Source of the DNA: Desulfocapsa sp. | GTDB taxonomy: Bacteria > Desulfobacterota > Desulfobulbia > Desulfobulbales > Desulfocapsaceae | NCBI GenBank assembly: GCA_029932055.1 | Contig: JAOZQU010000008.1 | Span: 1 to 38,944 of the forward strand | Direction of reading: 5' to 3' | DNA length: 38,944 nucleotides | Part shown: piece after piece, positions 1 through 6,885 of the stretch | Numbering within the stretch: position 1 is the stretch's first letter | Layout: every line of letters starts with the position of its first letter | Program-made: the position numbers and the translations under genes | The notes under the pieces: generated by a model | What the model saw: the letters and a program-made list of their open reading frames with translations, nothing else | Databases searched by the model: none | Told to the model about the DNA's origin: nothing

Positions 1-481
1 AGCGTTCGAGAAAGGGGATGTCGAAAGATTTACCATTATAGGTAACAAGTATTTCATATTTCCAGATATCATTTTCAAAGTCATCGAGGTTTTGGCCGTT
101 CACATAACAATGTACCTCATGGCCATCATATAGAGCAATGGTGGTGATTTCCGAATTTTGTCCAAGGCCTGTGGTCTCAATATCTAGATAAGCTGTGTTA
201 TCCCGAAAATGAGAGAAAAGACGCCATTGCTCATTGGCAGGTAATCGCCGGCTATAGAAGTCAGGGCCTTTGGCCAGGTTCTCTGCGGAAGAGTGCAGCA
301 GCCTTGAAAGTTCTGGAAGAGAACTGTTCGGCAGTTTTACCGGTGGATTATCCTGCCATTGGGACCAGCGATGGATCCCTGCCTGCCAGAGTTTTTCTTC
401 GGTCTTTGTGCCAATTCCAGGAAGGTGGATAAAACTGTGGGTGAGCATGGAGAGTACCAATAAAAAAAGCCTGCTATCCAT
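1..481 (-). CDS. Ribonuclease H-like / YprB-type 3'-5' exonuclease with N-terminal HhH-like segment, truncated by the window start
   Basis: Manual reverse-strand translation from ATG at 481: MDSRLFLLVLSMLTHSFIHLPGIGTKTEEKLWQAGIHRWDQW...AYLDIETTGLGQNSEITTIALYDG...YNGKSFDIPFLE. DxETTG exonuclease motif and LPGIGTKTEEKLW HhH-like motif. Open to the window edge, so absent from the ORF track. Confidence 0.75.
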   Translation of the reverse strand, partial: MDSRLFLLVLSMLTHSFIHLPGIGTKTEEKLWQAGIHRWSQWQDNPPVKLPNSSLPELSRLLHSSAENLAKGPDFYSRRLPANEQWRLFSHFRDNTAYLDIETTGLGQNSEITTIALYDGHEVHCYVNGQNLDDFENDIWKYEILVTYNGKSFDIPFLER

Positions 482-661
482 TTTGGGGAAAGCAGGCAGA
501 ATATATGAAAAATATATGTAAAACAGGAAGAAATGAAGTTTCTGAGAACTTCATTTCTTCCTGTGTTGTGCGGTGATCAAGGAAATTTTTTAACAGTAGA
601 GGAAACTATTTACCAAAATCGCAAAAGGGATGCAATCTTTTTTTAGCGACGTTATCCGATT

Positions 662-943
662 TTATTTGTAGAGACAGAGATAACTCGTTTCTGTCTCTAT
701 GCGCACACCAAATTTTACTCCTTTTGCCACCTCAAAACTTTCTCCAGCCTGAAAGGTTTTCCAATCATTGCTGTCTGGCAGTTTTATGTCCATACTGCCG
801 GAAACAACAGTCATGATTTCAATGGAATCAGTTCCAAATTCATACTCGCCAACGGCCATGACGCCAATTGTGGCAGGTTTATTTTCACTGCTAAAGGCAA
901 TTGATTTTACTTTGCCGTCGAAATATTCATTGCTTTTAAACAT
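662..943 (-). CDS. ppnP: Pyrimidine/purine nucleoside phosphorylase PpnP (YaiE/DUF1255 family)
   Basis: 93 aa cupin-like protein; KSIAFSS...TIGVMAVGEYEFGTDSIEIMTVVSGSMDIKLP...FQAGESFEVAKGVKFGVRIE is characteristic of the family. Confidence 0.88.
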   Translation of the reverse strand: MFKSNEYFDGKVKSIAFSSENKPATIGVMAVGEYEFGTDSIEIMTVVSGSMDIKLPDSNDWKTFQAGESFEVAKGVKFGVRIETETSYLCLYK

Positions 944-993
944 ACTTTTTCCTTTTTATTTAAATGGTTATAGTTTCAGCAGGAGTTGCATAT

Positions 994-1407
994 TTAATAA
1001 CGGACTTTTTTACGAGCGGTTTTCAACTGTCCGCGTTGTTTTTTTCCTTCAAGCCGTTTTTTTCTTGCGGTTTTTCCAGGGCGCGTAGGACGACGTTTTT
1101 TGCGTTGCTGAGTGGTTTGGATAATAATTTCTTTCAAGCGTTGCAGGGCGTCTTCCTTATTCTTTTCCTGACTTCGGTATTGCTGCGCCTTGAGAACAAG
1201 AATCCCATCTTTACTTATCCTATGATCTTGGAGTGCTAAAAGTCTATTTTTAATAATTTCCGGCAGAGAAGAGGCGCGAATGTCAAAGCGCAGATGTACA
1301 GCCGAAGCGACTTTGTTGACATTCTGTCCACCTGCTCCCTGGGCACGGATAAATTTAAGCTCGATTTCCTGGGCCTGAATACTTACACTGTTTGAAATAT
1401 GAAACAT
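994..1407 (-). CDS. arfB: Alternative ribosome-rescue factor ArfB (YaeJ), peptidyl-tRNA hydrolase
   Basis: RAQGAGGQNVNKVASAVHLRFDI GGQ-motif domain plus a basic C-terminal tail (RKKRRPTRPGKTARKKRLEGKKQRGQLKTARKKVRY). Confidence 0.9.
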   Translation of the reverse strand: MFHISNSVSIQAQEIELKFIRAQGAGGQNVNKVASAVHLRFDIRASSLPEIIKNRLLALQDHRISKDGILVLKAQQYRSQEKNKEDALQRLKEIIIQTTQQRKKRRPTRPGKTARKKRLEGKKQRGQLKTARKKVRY

Positions 1408-1442
1408 GGGCTCTTTGTTCCGCTGAAAATTGAATCTTTCTT

Positions 1443-1982
1443 ATGAATACGACAAAAAAAAATAATAAAAAAAGCAACATTGTCCTGATTGGTATGGCCG
1501 GTGCCGGAAAAAGTACTGTTGGAAAAGAGCTTGCCCACATGTCCAATCTTGGCTTTGTTGATGTCGATACCTTGATAGAGGAAGACCGGAAGACTCCCTT
1601 ACAGAACTTACTAAACGATTTGGGGGCTCAGGGCTTTCGAAATGTAGAAGAGAAAATGCTTTTGTCCCTGGCGTATCATAATCATGTTATTGCAACCGGT
1701 GGCAGTGCCATTTACAGCGAGGCTGGTATCAAACACCTGAAAGAATCAAGTGTCCTGGTGTATCTCGATGTGGCTCTGCCGCTTTTGAAGCAGCGTGTTG
1801 GAGATTTCAGTTCTCGCGGCTTTGTGAAAACAGGCAATCAGAGTTTTGATCAAGTATTTGCAGAACGTCAACCTCTGTATGTACAATATGCTGATCTGGT
1901 GTTTGATTGCACTGATTGTTCTGTTACTGATATCTGCAAAGCGATCCGGAAAAAGGTTACAGCTACCTTCTATCATTTCTAA
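1443..1982 (+). CDS. Shikimate kinase
   Basis: P-loop IVLIGMAGAGKSTVGKELA, FVDVDTLIEE, ATGGSAIYSE; 179 aa. Confidence 0.85.
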   Translation: MNTTKKNNKKSNIVLIGMAGAGKSTVGKELAHMSNLGFVDVDTLIEEDRKTPLQNLLNDLGAQGFRNVEEKMLLSLAYHNHVIATGGSAIYSEAGIKHLKESSVLVYLDVALPLLKQRVGDFSSRGFVKTGNQSFDQVFAERQPLYVQYADLVFDCTDCSVTDICKAIRKKVTATFYHF

Positions 1983-2003
1983 ATGAGATATGCTAGGGTG
2001 TTT

Positions 2004-2062
2004 AGTTCTTTACAGATTGTTCTTTTCGTTTTTTTTCAAAGAAAACAATCTGCTAAGGTACT
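2004..2062. repeat. Dispersed bulged-hairpin repeat, copy A (left stem part)
   Basis: AGTTCTTTACAGATTGTT...AACAATCTGCTAAGGTACT imperfect inverted repeat, same architecture as copies at 36769 and 37539; may also serve as the shikimate kinase terminator. Confidence 0.7.
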
Positions 2063-2320
2063 TTCACCCCCCAAGGGGGGAGCCGTCAAGCTAAGCGTTA
2101 GTCATTAGTCGTTAACAATTGATTATTAATTATTTGTGCCGTTATTTCAACAAATTGCAAAATAATACTTTTATTAATAATCAATGATCAATTGATAACG
2201 GTTAATTATTAATGTTTTGAATTCGTCATTTTGTGCCATCACTTCATTTAGTTAAAAACTATTTGCAGACAAGGCAAATCTCTTAGCTTGACGGCTATGC
2301 CCCCAAGGGGGTACTGAAAA
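2062..2320. mobile_element. MITE-like element with ~35-bp imperfect inverted-repeat ends, no ORF
   Basis: Left TTTCACCCCCCAAGGGGGGAGCCGTCAAGCTAAG (2062-2095) versus right CTTAGCTTGACGGCTATGCCCCCAAGGGGGTACTGAAAA (2282-2320), reverse complementary; inner nested AT-rich IR GTTAACAATTGATTATTAAT / ATTAATAATCAATGATCAATTGATAAC. Exact ends uncertain. Confidence 0.6.
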
Positions 2321-2323
2321 GAG

Positions 2324-2362
2324 TCCAGTGAACTTAACTGTTTTCGGTTGCACCGGGTTAGC
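2324..2362. repeat. Dispersed repeat, copy A (tail segment)
   Basis: TCCAGTGAACTTAACTGTTTTCGGTTGCACCGGGTTAGC closely matches 36848-36886 TCCAGTGAACTGAATTGTTTCTGGTTGAACCGGGTTGCG. Confidence 0.75.
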
Positions 2363-2413
2363 TTTTGAAAAAAGATTGTATAAAGATAATAAAAAAAAAT
2401 AGAGGATATTTTT

Positions 2414-2842
2414 ATGGAACAGGCAAAAAAAGGTGACAAAGTACAAGTGAATTATAAGGGATATCTGGAAGATGGGACAATATTTGACTCATCTGAAGGA
2501 AAAGATCCACTTGATGTAACTCTTGGAACAGGAAAGGTTATTCCCGGATTTGAAGCAGCCCTTACTGGCATGGAAGTGGGTGAAAAAAAGACCGTGAATA
2601 TTCCAATGGAGCAGGCTTATGGCGTCCACAATGCGGAAATGGTAATGCAGATACCCAAGGAACAGATACCACCAGATTTAAAACCTGAGATCGGGCAGAA
2701 GCTTCAGGTAGGTGGTCCTAACGGGGAGGCAATGATGGTGGAGGTTATTGATCTCACGGACGAATTTATTATTCTGGATGCAAATCCGCCACTTGCTGGT
2801 AAAGACCTTACTTTTGATCTGGAGTTGGTCGCAATCGCATAA
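2414..2842 (+). CDS. FKBP-type peptidyl-prolyl cis-trans isomerase (SlyD-like)
   Basis: VQVNYKGYLEDGTIFDSSEGKDPLDVTLGTGKVIPGFEAALTGMEVGEKKTVNIPMEQAYG; 142 aa. Confidence 0.92.
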   Translation: MEQAKKGDKVQVNYKGYLEDGTIFDSSEGKDPLDVTLGTGKVIPGFEAALTGMEVGEKKTVNIPMEQAYGVHNAEMVMQIPKEQIPPDLKPEIGQKLQVGGPNGEAMMVEVIDLTDEFIILDANPPLAGKDLTFDLELVAIA

Positions 2843-2860
2843 TCAGCGCTTTTAACTTCA

Positions 2861-2920
2861 AACATCGTTCGCTTCCTCATTCGCTGTTCATTGTTGAGTG
2901 TTGAGCGTTCGATGTTCATT
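2861..2920. repeat. Short-word repeat / inverted repeat between convergent genes
   Basis: AACATCGTTCG...GTTCATTGTTGAGTGTTGAGCGTTCGATGTTCATTTTTTT; AACATCG/CGATGTT inverted ends plus iterated GTTGAG/GTTCA words followed by a T-run. Confidence 0.45.
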
Positions 2921-4157
2921 TTTTTCCAGCAGAACATCCTGCCAGCCAACCGGTAGAAAACGCAGCCTGCAGATTATAGCCGCCGGTATTCCCGTTTAGA
3001 TCCAAAATCTCCCCGGCAAGAAAGAGTCCCTGAACGATTTTTGATTCCATGCTTCTTGGATCAACTTCTTTGAGATTCACTCCCCCGGCAGTGACAATGG
3101 CTTCGCTAAAAGAGCGATGTCCACTTACTTCCAGACGTGAATCTTTCAGCCATTGCAGCAGTTTTTTACGTTCTTTTTTTGAGATTTCGCCGCCTGGACG
3201 ATCGGCCGGTATCTCTGTCTGTTGCAGACAGAGTGGGACAAGTTGAGCCGGCAGTAAACCGCGTAAGATTTCGGCAAATATTTCCCTGTATCGTTTCTCA
3301 AAGTCCCGAATCAGTCGTGCTTCAAGTTTTTGCAGGCTAAGAGCTGGTTTGAGATCGAGCGCCAGAGCAACTTTCTTTCCTTCACGAAGTCCATCTACAG
3401 CATCGCCACTGAGAGTAAGGATAATCGGACCGCTTACGCCATATTTGAGAAAATGTATTTCTCCAAAGAGTTTTCGTTTTTGTTTTCCATTTATAAAGAG
3501 CCGCACTTCCACGTTGCGAAGCTCCAGGCCAGCAAGTTCCGGGTGAATACCACCTGCGATTTCAAGGGGAACAAGGGCTGGGCGGATAGGGATAATAGTG
3601 TGGCCTGCGTGTTTGGCCAATTGGTACCCATCACCAGTGGAACCAGTGGCAGGGTAGGAAGCTCCTCCTGTGGCCAGGATTACTGCATCACAGGCAATTT
3701 TGCCCTGCCTGGTGACCACTCCCTGTAGCTTATTGTCATGGATAATCAAACTCTTCACCGGGCTGTTGTCACGGATTACCACTTGTAAGGCAGACAGCCA
3801 GGAAAGAAAAACTTTCAGAATATCGGGAGCTTTTCCACTTGTCGGGAAGTATCTGCCGCCCCGTTCAAGTGTAACTTTTAATCCGTTTTTTTCGAAGAAA
3901 GTGACCAGCTCAGGGGCAAAAAAATGGGAAAAGACTTGTCGTAAAAAACGTCCGTTTTTGCCGAAATGATCTATGAAGTCTTCAAGCCTTGCATTATTTG
4001 TCAGGTTGCAGCGTCCTTTGCCGGTGATGCATATTTTCCGTCCCGGACGTTTCATCTTTTCCAGAAGAATCACTTGTGCACCACATAAGGCTGCCTGTCC
4101 TGCTGCCATGAGGCCGGAAGCGCCACCACCAATGACCACCACTGTCTTTTTACTCAT
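2916..4157 (-). CDS. NAD(P)/FAD-dependent flavoprotein, HI0933/YhiN (BaiN) family
   Basis: VVVIGGGASGLMAAGQAALCGAQVILLEKMKRPGRKICITGKGRCNLTN...TAGGVNLKEVDPRSMESKIVQGLFLAGEILDLNGNTGGYNLQAAFSTGWLAG. ORF extends to 4208; MSKKTVVVIGG at 4157 is the likely start. Confidence 0.9.
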   Translation of the reverse strand: MSKKTVVVIGGGASGLMAAGQAALCGAQVILLEKMKRPGRKICITGKGRCNLTNNARLEDFIDHFGKNGRFLRQVFSHFFAPELVTFFEKNGLKVTLERGGRYFPTSGKAPDILKVFLSWLSALQVVIRDNSPVKSLIIHDNKLQGVVTRQGKIACDAVILATGGASYPATGSTGDGYQLAKHAGHTIIPIRPALVPLEIAGGIHPELAGLELRNVEVRLFINGKQKRKLFGEIHFLKYGVSGPIILTLSGDAVDGLREGKKVALALDLKPALSLQKLEARLIRDFEKRYREIFAEILRGLLPAQLVPLCLQQTEIPADRPGGEISKKERKKLLQWLKDSRLEVSGHRSFSEAIVTAGGVNLKEVDPRSMESKIVQGLFLAGEILDLNGNTGGYNLQAAFSTGWLAGCSAGKK

Positions 4158-4182
4158 AGTTTCTGTTTTCCTTGTGCTGTTT

Positions 4183-5694
4183 TCACTCATGTAACATGAG
4201 TGGCGCATGGTTGGATGTGAAGAAGGGCGGATCCCGCTGCAGGATAGGACGAATTACCGGATGTGCTTTAAATTCAGTTGCCAGAAAATTGCGAACTTCT
4301 TTTCGATTCCATCCTAAAGGGTGTTGGAAATCGGAATAGAGGCCTAAGTCCGCGGTTGAAAAATCCCGGAGTTCCAGTGTGTGGCTTTCTGCACTGTGCC
4401 GTGGAAGGTTGAACACTGCCAGATTCAGAAAGGTGATCGCAGCTGCATTGCGGACGGTAAAATCAAGGGTTTGTCTTGCTTCGACAATGGATTCTGCGGG
4501 AGTGCCGAAAAGGAGGTATACGTATGTTGCAATCCCAGCCTGTTTGAGTGCAGTCAAAGATTCTTCTACTAATTGCAGATGAATCCCTTTATCCATGGCA
4601 TCAAGCACATTTTGGGAACCTGATTCAATACCAATTTTTAACATAACACAACCGGATTTTCTCAGGTCTTTACAAAAAAATAGGCTTCTGAGTTCCTGGC
4701 TGATCCTGGCAAAGCCATACCATTCGGTTCCAACGGGTTCCCGGATCAGACGTTTCATAAGGGATGGTGCCACGGCATTGTCGAGAAAGTGAATCAAGCG
4801 AGGCTGGTACTCATCAGTCAGCATATGGAGGTCTTCCATTATCTGCTCAGAGGAGAGTTTTATGTATGGGTTGCCTTCTGCCTTTTCGGGACAAAAGGAA
4901 CAGCGATTCCAGTAACAACCGGTAGATGCACTATAGGGTAGGATCAGTCCGGGCGCTAGATATTTATCCAGAGGTAAGTCCGTGAAATCCGGTGCCTGGT
5001 GGCTGTGAGCTGTTTTATCGCCAAGGATTTTCAAGAGTGGCGTTTCACCTGGCCCTGCGACTAAATGTTCAAAAAGTTCTGAGAATGGATTTATCCATGC
5101 AGGGCTTCGCAGCCATGATGTGACTAGCCCTCCACCAGCAACAATTTTAAATGATGGATATTCTTTTTTTATTAGCCCCGCAAGGACAAAGACGGGAATC
5201 GCCTGGCTGAGATAGTTGAGGGAAATCCCAATCCATGGGTCATTTTGTAGGGATAGAAGTTTTGTTAACTGTTGTTGGAAAAATGGACAAAAGATGTTGC
5301 TGGCGTATTCGTCTGCTGCCTGGAGAAGATCACTACTTTTGTGTGGGGAGAGTTTTGTATCCTGATAATCAGCAAGACTGATATTAATATCAGTTGTAAT
5401 ACAACTTTGAGCCAGCGCCCGGTTCACATCTCTTGCTGCTCTCTGATAGCGGTCATTGTTGGTATACAGTTTCCGGCTTCTCAGTGCCTGAGTGTTGGCT
5501 TGAATGTTTTTCCAGGCCCTTTTACTCCAGGTATCCACAGGAGATTGCTTCTGCTCCAGTAAATAAAGTTGTCCATCCAGGTTAGCATCCCAGAGGGTGC
5601 ATTTTTGATTGTTGCCGCGTAAGAATCCTGCGAGGCGTGCGATTCCTGCTGGTGGCTCACAGGCTTTGGCAAGTGGTGGGAAGATCAGGAGCAT
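4183..5694 (-). CDS. B12-binding-type radical SAM protein
   Basis: N-terminal MLLIFPPLAKACEPPAGIARLAGFLR, GGGLVTSW, then STGCYWNRCSFCPEKAEGNPY (radical SAM cysteine motif) and LKIGIESGSQNVLDAMDKG. Confidence 0.88.
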   Translation of the reverse strand: MLLIFPPLAKACEPPAGIARLAGFLRGNNQKCTLWDANLDGQLYLLEQKQSPVDTWSKRAWKNIQANTQALRSRKLYTNNDRYQRAARDVNRALAQSCITTDINISLADYQDTKLSPHKSSDLLQAADEYASNIFCPFFQQQLTKLLSLQNDPWIGISLNYLSQAIPVFVLAGLIKKEYPSFKIVAGGGLVTSWLRSPAWINPFSELFEHLVAGPGETPLLKILGDKTAHSHQAPDFTDLPLDKYLAPGLILPYSASTGCYWNRCSFCPEKAEGNPYIKLSSEQIMEDLHMLTDEYQPRLIHFLDNAVAPSLMKRLIREPVGTEWYGFARISQELRSLFFCKDLRKSGCVMLKIGIESGSQNVLDAMDKGIHLQLVEESLTALKQAGIATYVYLLFGTPAESIVEARQTLDFTVRNAAAITFLNLAVFNLPRHSAESHTLELRDFSTADLGLYSDFQHPLGWNRKEVRNFLATEFKAHPVIRPILQRDPPFFTSNHAPLMLHE

Positions 5695-5870
5695 TAGCTA
5701 ATAGATGCTTTCTTTTAATTTATGAGCTTTCATTTTCCAACGGTAGCATACTTTACTGAGCAATCACAGCGCTAACATTAATGGTAAAAGGGATGACAAA
5801 AGTAAGGAGTGCTGTTAGATTTACCAGGATCGTAATTGTTTTGGATGTTCAATTTATGTGGAGGCAAAAT

Positions 5871-6800
5871 ATGCTTATTTTTATGAGGAAATTAACTCCT
5901 TTTTTTCTTGTCTTTTTTACTCTCTGTTTTGTTGAGGCAGGTATCATGGCAGATTATGCCGATGCCCGTTCCAGAGGCGGTGGACGATCTTTTCGTTCTA
6001 CACCCACAAGAAAAGCGCCCGTAACTCAAAAGAAACAGCCCCAGGCCGGACAACAGAAATCAGGCTTTGGCCGTGGCATGATGGGTGGTCTGCTCGGTGG
6101 TGCCTTGGGTGGGATGCTGCTTGGCAGTATGTTTGGAATGGGGGGCTCGGGTATGGGTATACTTCCCATACTTCTGCTTGGCGTGGCAGGATATTTTTTG
6201 TATAAACGATTTAAGAAGTCTGGTCCTCCGGGAGCGGCGCCAACCGGGTATCAACCTCCTCTTCGGGATAATACTTTGGGTGGGAATAGTTCTGCTGCTC
6301 CTTCCGGATTTACTCCACCTCCACCACCTCCACCATCCGAGCCGGTACAGTCCACCTTGGAAGAAGGGCTGGATCTTCTCCGTATTGCTGATCCTGATTT
6401 TGATGTGGATTACTTTATGGAAGTGGCTTCAGATGTGTTTTTCAAAGTTCAGGCGGGGTGGATGCGACGCGATCTTTCTTCTTATGGCCATCTTTTAGGG
6501 GAGCAGCTTGCCTCAGAATATGAAAAGCAGTTTGCCGAGATGGAAGCCAAGGGAGAGATTAATAAACTTGAGAATATCTCCATCCGTAATGTTAAAATGG
6601 TGGCTGCCGGGTCTGAAAGCGGGGAGGATTTTGTCACAGTTCTTTTCACTGCCAATCTGCTTGACTATACTGTAAATGACAAGAGCGGAGACTTGATTTC
6701 GGGAAGTATGACAGAGCCTGTGAAATTTGCTGAAGAGTGGAGCTGGGCTCGTCCTCTTGGTACACAGGAATGGAAACTGGAAGGAATTAAGGAAGTTTGA
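5871..6800 (+). CDS. Tim44-like domain membrane protein with Gly-rich TM segment
   Basis: MLIFMRKLTPFFLVFFTLCFVEAGIMADYADARSRGGGRSF...GMMGGLLGGALGGMLLGSMFGMGGSGMGILPILLLGVAGYFLYKRF, then the Tim44-like domain. Start chosen at 5871 after GTGGAGG; ORF track start is 5781. Confidence 0.82.
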   Translation: MLIFMRKLTPFFLVFFTLCFVEAGIMADYADARSRGGGRSFRSTPTRKAPVTQKKQPQAGQQKSGFGRGMMGGLLGGALGGMLLGSMFGMGGSGMGILPILLLGVAGYFLYKRFKKSGPPGAAPTGYQPPLRDNTLGGNSSAAPSGFTPPPPPPPSEPVQSTLEEGLDLLRIADPDFDVDYFMEVASDVFFKVQAGWMRRDLSSYGHLLGEQLASEYEKQFAEMEAKGEINKLENISIRNVKMVAAGSESGEDFVTVLFTANLLDYTVNDKSGDLISGSMTEPVKFAEEWSWARPLGTQEWKLEGIKEV

Positions 6801-6808
6801 TTAGTGTA

Positions 6809-6863
6809 ATCCTTCTTCTAATAAAGCTATGACCTATGGGGTCTGTTTTTTAGAAGAAGGATT
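6809..6863. terminator. Bidirectional intrinsic-terminator-like stem-loop between convergent genes
   Basis: Perfect 14-bp inverted repeat AATCCTTCTTCTAA (6809-6822) / TTAGAAGAAGGATT (6850-6863) with an inner GACC/GGTC stem. Confidence 0.7.
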
Positions 6864-6885
6864 AACCATTGTTCCGGGAAACTCA

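Noticed and set aside
270-521. 83-aa plus-strand ORF
   Set aside because: Antisense to the edge-truncated RNase H-like exonuclease that reads well on the minus strand.
3330-3728. 132-aa plus-strand ORF
   Set aside because: Antisense to the BaiN-like flavoprotein; no domain signal.
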